From Oricola sp. (GTDB lineage Bacteria; Pseudomonadota; Alphaproteobacteria; Rhizobiales; Rhizobiaceae): a DNA stretch of 64,000 nt. The translations under genes were made by a program, and so were the position numbers. Under the pieces are notes generated by a model. It ran no database searches and was not told the DNA's origin. It worked only from the letters and a program-made list of their open reading frames with translations. Location of the stretch: the NCBI RefSeq assembly GCF_022763245.1, contig NZ_JALEGV010000040.1, forward strand, positions 372,001 through 436,000, in the 5' to 3' direction. Positions 18,478 to 26,443 of the stretch are shown piece after piece; position 1 is the first letter of the stretch; each line of letters begins with the position of its first letter.

Positions 18478-20580
18478 CTACAAGCCCCTCACCCAGACCT
18501 TTGCATCATGCACCGCCGCGCCGCCATAGGGTGCGACGGAATCGGCGCCGGTGAGCGTGTTGATGCCCCAGCCGTTGAGATGCGCCTTGTTGGGCCAGAG
18601 GCCTTCGGCGATGATCGTTCCGCGTCGTGGCTTGTCGGACACCTTCACATGCAGATGGACCTCGCCGCGCGCATTGCCGAGTGCGACGGGGGCGCCGTCT
18701 TCGAGGCCGAGGCTTGCCGCATCTTCCGGATGGATCGTCACTTCCGGCCGCTTCTCGCGCTTCACCGATCCCGGCGTCTCGGCGAAGGTGGAATTGAGGA
18801 AGGACCGCGACGGAGACGTCGCGAGCCGGAACGGATGGTCCGCATCCGGCTCCTCCGTCAGGTCGAGATAATCGGGAAAAGCCGGAAGCCGGTCGGCCGG
18901 GCCCTGCGGGCCGAGCGCCTGGGGCGGCTTGTTGGGAGACGGGCCCGCCAGCCAGTCCGGGCTGAAGCGGAACCTGCCGTCGGCATAGCCGAATCCGTGG
19001 ACATAATGCGCCGTCTCGAAATCCGGCTGCACGTCCACCCAGCCCTTCTCGTTCAACGTCTCGTAGGTCTCGCCATGCGGCGCGAGCATGCCGTCGATCA
19101 GTTCCCGCTCCGACCTGCCGAAGCCTGACAGGTGGTCGACGCCGAGGCGCTTTGCCAGTTCCTCGAAGACGAAATGGTTCGGCCGCGTCTCGCCCGGCCC
19201 GTCGATCAACTTCGGTCCGAGCATGACGTGCTGGTGGCCGCCGCCCTTGTAGACGTCGTCGTGTTCCAGGAACATCGTCGCCGGAAGCACCACATCGGCC
19301 AGTTCCGCCGTTTCCGTCATGAACTGCTCGTGGACGACGGCGAACAGATCCTCGCGGGCGAGGCCCCGGCGCACCAGCGCCTGCTCCGGCATCACATTGG
19401 CGGGATTGGTGTTCTGGATCAGCATGGCCGTCACCGGCGGACCGCCTTGCAGCGCGTCCGCATCGCCGGTCAGCACGCGGCCGATCTTCGACTGGTCGAG
19501 CCAGCGAATGCCGGGATCGGCATGGGCCGTACCGGTGATCTCGTCCTTGTCGAACCGGTAGATGCCGCCATTGTTGTGGAACGCTCCACCGCCTTCATGC
19601 TGCCACGAGCCGAGGACAGTGGGCACGCAGGTCGCGGCATGCATAGAGACCGCGCCGTTGCGGTTGCGGGTGAGGCCGTAGCCGAGCCGAAAGAAGGTCC
19701 GCTTCGTCGTCCCGACGAGCCTGGCAAGGGCCTCGATGTCCTCGACCGCCAGGCCGGTGACGGCGGCCGCCCATTCCGGTCCGCGCTCCTGAAGATGTGA
19801 TTCAAGGCCGGCCGGGTCGTCGCTGAATTTGCTCATGAATTCGCGATCGGCATAACCGTCGCGAAACGCCACATGCATGACCGCGCAGGCAAGCGCCGCG
19901 TCGCTGCCGGGCTTCAGCACAAGGCCGATGTCGGCCTGGGCGATGGTGTCGTTGGCGTAGATGTCGATCGCGACGATCCTGGCGCCGCGTTCCTTGCGTG
20001 CCTTGACCGCGTGGGTCATCACGTTGACCTGGGTGGCGACCGGGTTGGTGCCCCAGAGCACGACGCAGTCGGCCTTGGCCATCTCGCGCGGATCCGGCCC
20101 GGCGAGCCTTCCGGTGCCCATCACGTAGCCCGTCCAGGCCATGTTGGTGCAGATGGTGTCGAACTGGTTGGAGTAGCGCTTGGCGTGTTTCAGACGCAGG
20201 ATGCCGTCGCGCTGGACCTGGCCCATCGTGCCGGCGAAGAAATAGGGCCAGACCGTCTCAGACCCGTGTTCGGCCTCGGCCGCCAGGAAGCGTTCGGCGA
20301 CCAGATCGAGCGCTTCGTCCCACGACGCCTGCCGCCATTCGCCTGCCCCCTTCCTGCCCGCCCGGATCAACGGGTGCAGGAGGCGGTCGGGATGATGGAT
20401 GCGCTCGGAATAGCGGGCGACCTTGGCGCAGATCACGCCGTCGGTGTAACTGTTGTCCTTCGATCCGCGCAGGCGACCTATGCTCACGCCGTCCACGACG
20501 TCCACATCGAGGGCGCAACAGGACGGGCAGTCATGCGGACAGGTGGAGCGGAAAGTCTCGATGCGGGGCGCTATATTCAT
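18478..20580 (-). CDS. Molybdopterin oxidoreductase (DMSO reductase superfamily)
   Basis: A 700-residue bis-MGD molybdenum enzyme. Cys14, Cys18, Cys21/22 and Cys51 near the N-terminus form the [4Fe-4S] site (CPHDCPSCC ... GVICAK). MGD-binding motifs follow (VVLWGTNPVATQ, LIQNTNPANVMPEQ, DVVLPATMFLEHDDVY), and the C-terminal domain has ATSPSRSFLNST and a GALVxxN-type nucleotide-binding fold. There is no twin-arginine signal, so it is cytoplasmic. No electron-transfer or membrane-anchor gene lies beside it, so its redox partner and substrate are unknown. The Mo ligand may be the Cys in FDTICTNMAW (by rough alignment with formate dehydrogenase-type enzymes), which I cannot confirm. Confidence 0.88.
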   Translation of the reverse strand: MNIAPRIETFRSTCPHDCPSCCALDVDVVDGVSIGRLRGSKDNSYTDGVICAKVARYSERIHHPDRLLHPLIRAGRKGAGEWRQASWDEALDLVAERFLAAEAEHGSETVWPYFFAGTMGQVQRDGILRLKHAKRYSNQFDTICTNMAWTGYVMGTGRLAGPDPREMAKADCVVLWGTNPVATQVNVMTHAVKARKERGARIVAIDIYANDTIAQADIGLVLKPGSDAALACAVMHVAFRDGYADREFMSKFSDDPAGLESHLQERGPEWAAAVTGLAVEDIEALARLVGTTKRTFFRLGYGLTRNRNGAVSMHAATCVPTVLGSWQHEGGGAFHNNGGIYRFDKDEITGTAHADPGIRWLDQSKIGRVLTGDADALQGGPPVTAMLIQNTNPANVMPEQALVRRGLAREDLFAVVHEQFMTETAELADVVLPATMFLEHDDVYKGGGHQHVMLGPKLIDGPGETRPNHFVFEELAKRLGVDHLSGFGRSERELIDGMLAPHGETYETLNEKGWVDVQPDFETAHYVHGFGYADGRFRFSPDWLAGPSPNKPPQALGPQGPADRLPAFPDYLDLTEEPDADHPFRLATSPSRSFLNSTFAETPGSVKREKRPEVTIHPEDAASLGLEDGAPVALGNARGEVHLHVKVSDKPRRGTIIAEGLWPNKAHLNGWGINTLTGADSVAPYGGAAVHDAKVWVRGL

Positions 20581-20627
20581 GCGAAGGAGACTAGCCCGGA
20601 ACCTCGCGGCGCGATAGGAGCAGCGGC

Positions 20628-21485
20628 ATGAACTACCGTCACATTTTCCATGCGGGCAACTTCGCCGATGTGTTCAAGCACATCGTGCTCGCCCGCGTCA
20701 TCGCCTACATGCAGCGCAAGGACGCCGCCTTTCGCCTGCTCGACACCCATGCCGGTCTCGGCCTCTACGACCTGACGTCGACCGAGGCGCAGAAGACCGG
20801 CGAATGGAAGACGGGCATCGCCCGCGTGCTCGACGCGGCCGACAGCGCGCCGGCGGATGTCCGCGAACTGATCGCGCCCTATCTCGACGTCGTGCGCGGC
20901 TTCAATCCCGAGGGCGGCGTCACGCAGTATCCCGGATCGCCGATGATCGCGCGCAAGCTGTTCCGCAAGCAGGACCGGTTGACCGCGCTGGAGCTGCATC
21001 CCGACGATTACGAAGTCCTGCATTCGCATTTCGACGGCGACATCCAGGCCCGCATCACCAAGCTTGACGGCTGGCTGGGCGTGAAGTCGCATTTGCCGCC
21101 GAAGGAACGCCGCGGCGTCGTGCTGATCGACCCGCCCTTCGAGGTCTATCACGAGTTCTTCAACATCCTCACGGCGCTGAAGGAAGGCCATGCGCGATTC
21201 GCGACCGGCGTCTTCCTGCTGTGGTATCCGGTCAAGCACCGCAAGGGCGTCGCTGAGTTCCGCGAGGAATTGCGGGCGCTGAAGATCCCGCGCATCCTCG
21301 ACACGTCGCTGGAAGTGCGCTCCTCGCGCGACGAGGTGCGCTTCGACGGCTCCGGCATGATCGTGGTCAACCCGCCCTACGCGCTTGAGTCGGAATTGCG
21401 CACCATCCTGCCCTGGCTCTCTTCGGTGCTCGAATTCAAGCGCGGCAGCGGCGCCTATGCGGTGAACTGGCTCGCCGGCGAGTAA
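20628..21485 (+). CDS. rlmJ: 23S rRNA (adenine-2030-N6)-methyltransferase
   Basis: Methylates A2030 of 23S rRNA with SAM. The 285 residues open with the family signature (MNYRHIFHAGNFADVFKH), then a SAM-binding motif (LLDTHAGLGLYDL) and the N6-adenine catalytic motif DPPFE. Length agrees with RlmJ. The ATG at 20628 has GGAG at a good distance. It is divergent from the molybdopterin oxidoreductase, with only 47 bases between starts. Confidence 0.95.
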   Translation: MNYRHIFHAGNFADVFKHIVLARVIAYMQRKDAAFRLLDTHAGLGLYDLTSTEAQKTGEWKTGIARVLDAADSAPADVRELIAPYLDVVRGFNPEGGVTQYPGSPMIARKLFRKQDRLTALELHPDDYEVLHSHFDGDIQARITKLDGWLGVKSHLPPKERRGVVLIDPPFEVYHEFFNILTALKEGHARFATGVFLLWYPVKHRKGVAEFREELRALKIPRILDTSLEVRSSRDEVRFDGSGMIVVNPPYALESELRTILPWLSSVLEFKRGSGAYAVNWLAGE

Positions 21486-21590
21486 GGCGTTTCCTTGTCG
21501 GGGTTTGGCATTCGGGCCATATCAAACGGGGTGACGAGGCCGCCGTCATGCGGTAATCACGTTGCAACGTCAGGCGCGAGGGAGCTTACG

Positions 21591-22049
21591 ATGTCCAGCC
21601 GGATCTCATCTGTCATTCGGACCAGCATGGCCGCCGCCCTGCTCGCCGCATCCGCGGTCGCAACGCAGGCCGCAGACATCATCGCACCCGGACCCTATGC
21701 GCCCGTCGGACCCGAATCGGTTTGCGCGCAGACCAACTATCTCGGCGCCATCCAGCGCCGATTCAGGATCCAGGCCCGCGAAGTCCACCACGATCCCGCG
21801 CTGTCGATCCTCGCGATTTCCAACATTCGCCAGAACCGCTTTCTGCCGAAGATCGACGAAGTGCGCGCCCTCGACCGCCTCTACTGCCAGGGCACGGCCT
21901 CGATGTCGGACGGACGCAACCGCACGGTCTGGTATCTGGTCGAGTATGGCGCGGGCTTCGCCGGTGCCTTCGGCGACAATGTCGAGTTCTGCGTGAGCGG
22001 TCTCGATCGCTGGAACGTCTATGACGGATATTGCCGCGTCCTGCGCTGA
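21591..22049 (+). CDS. Secreted cysteine-containing hypothetical protein
   Basis: 152 residues starting at the ATG at 21591 (GGGAGC upstream); the open frame begins at 21495 but the earlier part is out of character. Residues 1-27 form a signal peptide ending near ATQAADI. The mature domain has four cysteines (SVCAQTNYLG, RLYCQGTAS, VEFCVSG, GYCRVLR), which could make two disulfides in the periplasm, and an FRIQAREVHH stretch. I do not recognise the family. It is 18 bases upstream of the RNase T2 gene, so the two are likely cotranscribed. Confidence 0.75.
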   Translation: MSSRISSVIRTSMAAALLAASAVATQAADIIAPGPYAPVGPESVCAQTNYLGAIQRRFRIQAREVHHDPALSILAISNIRQNRFLPKIDEVRALDRLYCQGTASMSDGRNRTVWYLVEYGAGFAGAFGDNVEFCVSGLDRWNVYDGYCRVLR

Positions 22050-22067
22050 CCGCGCCCTGCAGGTCCG

Positions 22068-22766
22068 ATGCGCATCCTGATCAGCGCCGCCGCCGCCCTT
22101 GCCGCCGCGATGGCGCTTGTCGGATGCGAGGATGCTGCGTCGTCCGACCAGACATCCGTTCAGCCCAAATCCGCCGTTTCCGTCCCGCAGGGCAGCGGCT
22201 TTGATTTCTACGTGCTCGCCCTGTCCTGGTCGCCGAGCTATTGCGCCTCCTATGGCGACCGGGCCAACACGCAGCAATGCGAGGCCGACGAACCGTTCGG
22301 TTTCGTGGTGCACGGGCTGTGGCCGCAATTTGCACGCGGATATCCGACCGCCTGCCCGACGGACAGATCGCTGAGCGTGCCGCGCACCCTCTCGGATTCG
22401 ATGCTGGACATCATGCCGTCAACCGGCCTCGTGCGTCACGAATGGCGCGAGCACGGCACCTGTTCCGGCCTGTCGCAGGACGATTATTTCGCCGTGACGC
22501 GCCTCGCCTTCGAGACGATCGAGATCCCGCAGGATGGCGAGATGCGCCGCGACGGGCAGACCGTCGATCCGGACAACGTCGAAGAGGCGTTCCTGGCGGC
22601 AAATCCCGGCCTGCCGCGCGACGCCATCGCGGTGACCTGCGGCCGACACTATCTGCGCGACGTGCGCATCTGCCTGTCGCGCGATCTTTCCGGTTACGTC
22701 GCCTGCCCGAAAGTCGATGCCTCCGCGTGCCGGCGATCGGGCGCGGTCATGCCCGCCATCCGCTGA
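22068..22766 (+). CDS. Ribonuclease T2 family lipoprotein
   Basis: A 232-residue endoribonuclease. Residues 1-20 are a lipoprotein signal with the lipobox LVGC (Cys20), so the enzyme is probably anchored in the envelope. Both catalytic motifs are present: CAS I (FVVHGLWPQ) and CAS II (HEWREHGTC), each with its histidine, plus the glutamate. Several cysteines fit disulfides. The family cleaves single-stranded RNA through 2',3'-cyclic intermediates; an envelope RNase could scavenge nucleotides or phosphate. It follows the Cys-containing secreted protein by 18 bases. Confidence 0.9.
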   Translation: MRILISAAAALAAAMALVGCEDAASSDQTSVQPKSAVSVPQGSGFDFYVLALSWSPSYCASYGDRANTQQCEADEPFGFVVHGLWPQFARGYPTACPTDRSLSVPRTLSDSMLDIMPSTGLVRHEWREHGTCSGLSQDDYFAVTRLAFETIEIPQDGEMRRDGQTVDPDNVEEAFLAANPGLPRDAIAVTCGRHYLRDVRICLSRDLSGYVACPKVDASACRRSGAVMPAIR

Positions 22767-22787
22767 CGGGCACGCCCTTCGCACGCC

Positions 22788-22958
22788 CTACTCGGCGTCG
22801 TTTTCCCGGTTTTCCTCGGAGATCGGGTCGGCGCTGTCGTCGGAGCGCTTCTTGCGGTCGTCGCGATCCGCGTCCGAGTGCGCGCTGCCTTTCTTCTGTT
22901 GCCGGCGCAGTTCCTGATTCGCCTCGGCGATGGTCTCCCCGTGATCGTTCTTGATCAT
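22788..22958 (-). CDS. Small highly charged hypothetical protein
   Basis: 56 residues, starting at the ATG at 22958, which follows AAGGAGA at ideal distance on the minus strand. The frame continues upstream to 23090 but that part lacks sense and RBS. It is mostly Asp, Glu, Lys, Arg, Ser and Gln (EANQELRRQQKKG, then DRDDRKKRSDD), likely disordered, cytoplasmic. Small charged proteins of this kind are often seen in the order, without assigned function. It ends convergent to the RNase T2 gene and divergent from the GST gene. Confidence 0.6.
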   Translation of the reverse strand: MIKNDHGETIAEANQELRRQQKKGSAHSDADRDDRKKRSDDSADPISEENRENDAE

Positions 22959-23090
22959 TTTCGGTCTCCTTCTGCTTGGTTGTGCCGGCCAGAAAGGTCC
23001 GACGTCGCGTTTGCAGAAGAAACGTGTTGAGACAGCCTTCGTTCCACCGCTAATGGTGCTGCGCGTCGTCTGTCGAAGGGAGAATGCCAC

Positions 23091-23693
23091 ATGGCCAAAC
23101 TGCTCTACTCACCCGCCTCGCCCTACAGCGCCAAGGTGCGCATGGCGGCAAGCTGGCTCGGCCTTCCGGTCGAATCGGAAACCGTCAACACCAATGACGA
23201 ACCGCACCTGCTCGTGGACAACAATCCGCTGGGCAAAATCCCGACCCTGATCCTCGACGACGGATCGGCGCTCTTCGACAGCCGCGCCATCATGCAGGAG
23301 TTCGACCGGATGAGCGGGCGCGGCCTTTATCCGCGCAACGGGCAGAAGCGCATGGAGGCGGAGCGCCTCGAAGCGCTCGCCGACGGCATCACCGACGCCC
23401 TGATCGCGCAGATCTACGAGCGGCGCTTCCGGCCGGAGGAGAAGGTTCACCAGCCCTGGCTGGACATGCAGGCGCGCAAGATGACGCGCGGCCTGGAGTG
23501 GCTGAATGCCAATCCGCCGCGCGTGACGTCGAAGCTCAATGGCGGGCAATTCGCGACCGCAGCCATGCTCGGCTATCTGGACCTGCGCTTCCCCGACCTC
23601 AACTGGCGGCGCGGCCGGCCGAAGCTGAAGCGGTTCGAGGACCGCTTCGCGTACGCTTTCCCGGATTATGCGAAGCTGCGCCCGCAAGCCTGA
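23091..23693 (+). CDS. Glutathione S-transferase family protein
   Basis: A 200-residue thioredoxin-fold/GST protein. The N-terminal domain contains the beginning strand and LYSPASPYSAKVRMAASWLGL (Ser/Tyr/Cys site region) followed by NPLGKIPTLILDDGSALFDSRAIMQEF, with the cis-Pro and the Asp-Ser glutathione-binding pair. The C-terminal helical domain is complete. The substrate is unknown; such proteins conjugate or reduce electrophiles. The ATG at 23091 has AAGGGAG upstream. Confidence 0.88.
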   Translation: MAKLLYSPASPYSAKVRMAASWLGLPVESETVNTNDEPHLLVDNNPLGKIPTLILDDGSALFDSRAIMQEFDRMSGRGLYPRNGQKRMEAERLEALADGITDALIAQIYERRFRPEEKVHQPWLDMQARKMTRGLEWLNANPPRVTSKLNGGQFATAAMLGYLDLRFPDLNWRRGRPKLKRFEDRFAYAFPDYAKLRPQA

Positions 23694-23703
23694 AACGAGC
23701 ATG

Positions 23704-23734
23704 AAAAAGCCCGCGCGGAGCGATCCACGCGGGC
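23704..23734 (-). terminator. Rho-independent terminator of the Omp25-like gene
   Basis: On the minus strand a GC-rich stem (arms at 23728-23734 and 23709-23715, further pairing possible inside) is followed by five T (23704-23708). It lies 24 bases past the porin stop. It may also end the GST message on the plus strand, but there the T-run is lacking. Confidence 0.8.
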
Positions 23735-23758
23735 GTTGATCTGCCGAGTTGCGGCCGA

Positions 23759-24403
23759 TCAGAACTTCAGGCCGATACCGGCCTTGACGCTGTGCTCCGT
23801 GAAACCGGAGGACACGGTGCCGCTGTCCAGAACGTAGTCCTTCGCGCCGTAATCGGAGTAGCGATACTCCAGGCGGCCGAAGATATTGTCGGTCAGAAGC
23901 GCTTCTGCGCCGGCGCCCACGGTCCAGCCGATATGGGTGGCCGAATCGGAGCTGGTCGCGTCGGCCGCCTCGACATTGGCGAGCGCGAGACCGCCGGTGC
24001 CGTAGATCATGAACGGCTCGGCGACGGCGTAGCCGAGACGGGCACGCAGCGAACCGAAGGCCTTCTTGTCGACGCTGTTGGTTCCGTCGTCCCAGGACGC
24101 GCCGGAATAGCCGACATCGCCTTCAGCACCGTAGATGATCGCGCCGTTCTGCCAGTTGACGCCGGCGAAGGCGCCGCCTTCCCAGCCGTCGGCGCTTTCG
24201 TCGCCTTCGTCATATTCGGCCCAGTTGTAGCCGCCAAAGGCGCCGATATAGACGCCGGACCACGTGGCCGCGCTCTGCTCGATGACGATCGGGGCGGCCG
24301 CTGGCGGCTCCGGCGGCGCCTCGATGGCGTCCGCGGCCAGGGCGGCGTTGCCGGCGAGCGCCACAATGGCCACTCCACCAGCGAGTTTTGCAATCAAACG
24401 CAT
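23759..24403 (-). CDS. Omp25-like outer-membrane beta-barrel protein
   Basis: A 214-residue eight-strand outer-membrane barrel of the Omp25/Omp31 group of Rhizobiales. Signal peptide: residues 1-23 (ends AALAAD). The mature protein starts with a Pro/Ala-rich linker, then WSGVYIGAFGGYNW, repeated aromatic strands with Gly, FGRLEYRYSDYG, and ends with Lys-Phe, the terminal aromatic residue that the Bam machinery recognises. A strong RBS (AAGGAGAG) precedes the ATG. The 5' leader holds a hairpin (24435-24454), described separately. Role is structural or membrane integrity. Confidence 0.88.
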   Translation of the reverse strand: MRLIAKLAGGVAIVALAGNAALAADAIEAPPEPPAAAPIVIEQSAATWSGVYIGAFGGYNWAEYDEGDESADGWEGGAFAGVNWQNGAIIYGAEGDVGYSGASWDDGTNSVDKKAFGSLRARLGYAVAEPFMIYGTGGLALANVEAADATSSDSATHIGWTVGAGAEALLTDNIFGRLEYRYSDYGAKDYVLDSGTVSSGFTEHSVKAGIGLKF

Positions 24404-24434
24404 TTGAACTCTCCTTGACGGTCGTTGCGCGGGC

Positions 24435-24454
24435 TGAAACGGCTCACCGTTTCA
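24435..24454 (-). promoter_or_regulatory. Perfect hairpin in the leader of the Omp25-like gene
   Basis: 8-bp perfect inverted repeat (24435-24442 with 24447-24454) around CTCA, 32 bases upstream of the porin ATG. It could stabilise the mRNA leader or be an operator. No known motif matched. Confidence 0.35.
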
Positions 24455-24649
24455 AGCACCATTGCCCCTCGAACTCCCAAGCAGCGATATCGTTCCCGAA
24501 TGCGGCGAATGCTTTGCCGGAAATTGGAGATTCAGCGGCCAAAATATGGCGTCGCGCCGCTGTGGCCGAACGGCAACAAGGCCGCGCTCCCTTTTTTCCC
24601 GACAGGCGTGCCTATATAGACGGAGCACCTCGACAACCGACAGGTTTCC

Positions 24650-25594
24650 ATGATTCTCGACATCCTCATGCTCGCCGCCGGCCTCGTGCTCCTGGTGTTC
24701 GCCGGCGACTTCCTGGTCAAGGGCGCCGCGGGCCTCGCCGAAAATCTGGGCATCCCCTCTCTCGTCATCGGACTGACCATCGTCGCCTTCGGCACTTCGG
24801 CGCCGGAACTGATGGTTTCGCTGCAATCAGCGCTGTCCGGCGCCGCCGACATCGCGGTCGGCAACGTGCTCGGCTCCAACATCGCCAACGTGCTGCTGGT
24901 CATGGGGCTGCCGGCCGTCATCGCGTCGATCCATGCCGACCAGCGCGGCCTCGCCCGAAACGTCGCCGTCATGCTGGTCTTCACCATCGCGTTCATGTGG
25001 ATGATCAGCGACGATCAGTTGGACCGGCTCGAAGCCGGCGGGCTGCTCGCCGGCTTGGCCCTGTTCATCCTCGCGCAGGTGGCGCGCGCCCGCGCGCACG
25101 TCGAGGAGGACGAGCCGGCGGATTACCACGACGAACTCGGCGAAATGCCGCATGCGACCGGCCGGATCGCCATGTATCTCCTCGGGGGGCTGATCGGCCT
25201 GCCGCTGGCGGCGCATCTGACCGTCTCCGGCGCGTCTGGGCTGGCCGAAACCTTCGGCATCTCGCAGGCCGCCATCGGCCTGACGATCGTCGCCGTCGGC
25301 ACTTCGCTGCCGGAACTCGCCACCACCATGGCGGCCGCCTGGCGCAAAGAGGCCGATGTCGCGCTCGGCAACATCATCGGCTCCAACATCTTCAATATCG
25401 GCGCCATCATGGGCATCACCGGGCTGATCGTGCCCGTGCCCGTGTCCCACATCATGATCGAGCGCGACATGTGGATCATGCTGGCCACCGCCGTGCTCCT
25501 GACCGCCATCTGCTACATGCGCATCACCACCGGCCGGCTGCTCGGCGCCTCTATGTTTGCCGCCTATCTCGCCTATATCGTGGTCGTGTTCTGA
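24650..25594 (+). CDS. Calcium/sodium antiporter (CaCA family)
   Basis: A 314-residue inner-membrane exchanger of the YrbG type. It shows the internal duplication that marks the family: alpha-1 (GTSAPELMVSL and GNVLGSNIANVLLVMG) and alpha-2 (GTSLPELATTM and GNIIGSNIFNIGAIMG), each with the acidic residue that binds calcium, and ten hydrophobic segments with a short acidic cytoplasmic linker between halves. It follows a 246-base gap after the divergent porin gene. Confidence 0.93.
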   Translation: MILDILMLAAGLVLLVFAGDFLVKGAAGLAENLGIPSLVIGLTIVAFGTSAPELMVSLQSALSGAADIAVGNVLGSNIANVLLVMGLPAVIASIHADQRGLARNVAVMLVFTIAFMWMISDDQLDRLEAGGLLAGLALFILAQVARARAHVEEDEPADYHDELGEMPHATGRIAMYLLGGLIGLPLAAHLTVSGASGLAETFGISQAAIGLTIVAVGTSLPELATTMAAAWRKEADVALGNIIGSNIFNIGAIMGITGLIVPVPVSHIMIERDMWIMLATAVLLTAICYMRITTGRLLGASMFAAYLAYIVVVF

Positions 25595-25613
25595 CCACCG
25601 GAGATGATTTTCA

Positions 25614-26378
25614 TTGGACATGAGGGGCGTAGCGCTCGTGACGGGCGCAGCGAAACGGATCGGCCGGACGATCGTCGAGGACCTGGCCGCACACGGCTTC
25701 AGCGTCGTCATCCACGCCAATCGCTCGTTCGACGCGGCCGAGGACCTGGCAGCGCAATTGCGGGGCAAGGGCCATGCGGCTCAGGCCGTGATGGCCGATC
25801 TTTGCGACATGACGGCGGTGCGCGGTCTCGTGGAACGGGCCGAAGCCGTGGCAGGCGCGCCGGTGGACCTTCTCGTCAACAACGCCTCGCTGTTCGAAGA
25901 CGATACGATCGGCGCCTTGGATGACGAGATCTGGGCGCGGCATTTCGCGGTGCATGCGCAGGCGCCGGCGCTGCTCGCCGAAGCGCTGGCCGCCCGTCTG
26001 CCCGGCGACAGCGACGCGCTGATCGTCAACATGATCGACCAGCGGGTCTGGCGGCTGACGCCGAATTTCTTCTCCTACACATTGTCGAAATCGACGTTGT
26101 GGACCGCGACGCGCACCATGGCGCAGGCGCTTGCGCCGCGCATCCGCGTCAACGCCATCGGCCTCGGCCCGGCGCTGAAGAGCGCCCGCCAGAGCGAGGA
26201 GGATTTCGGCCGCCAGACCGACGCGGTGCCCTTGCAGCGCGGACCGGCGCTCGATGAAATCGGCGCGACGATCCGCTATCTGTGGGGCAGTCGGTCGATC
26301 ACCGGACAGATGATCGCGCTCGACGGCGGCCAGCACCTGGCGTGGAAAACGCCCGACGTTGCCGGCATCGCCGAATAG
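25614..26378 (+). CDS. Pteridine-reductase-like short-chain dehydrogenase
   Basis: A 254-residue SDR. The cofactor motif is TGAAKRIGR, which in place of the usual TGxxxGxG has the Arg typical of PTR1/FolM-like pteridine reductases that use NADPH. NNASLF and YTLSKSTL provide the NNA and YxxxK catalytic motifs. The start is either TTG at 25614, which has GGAG ten bases upstream, or ATG at 25620; I use the TTG. It is 19 bases downstream of the antiporter and before uvrC. A role in dihydro(mono)pterin reduction is inference from the motif. Confidence 0.75.
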   Translation: MDMRGVALVTGAAKRIGRTIVEDLAAHGFSVVIHANRSFDAAEDLAAQLRGKGHAAQAVMADLCDMTAVRGLVERAEAVAGAPVDLLVNNASLFEDDTIGALDDEIWARHFAVHAQAPALLAEALAARLPGDSDALIVNMIDQRVWRLTPNFFSYTLSKSTLWTATRTMAQALAPRIRVNAIGLGPALKSARQSEEDFGRQTDAVPLQRGPALDEIGATIRYLWGSRSITGQMIALDGGQHLAWKTPDVAGIAE

Positions 26379-26443
26379 CACCATCTGTCAGTTGCCTGCC
26401 GAGAGGCCTTGAAGTCGCGTCCCGACATCGCCGAAATGCAAAG

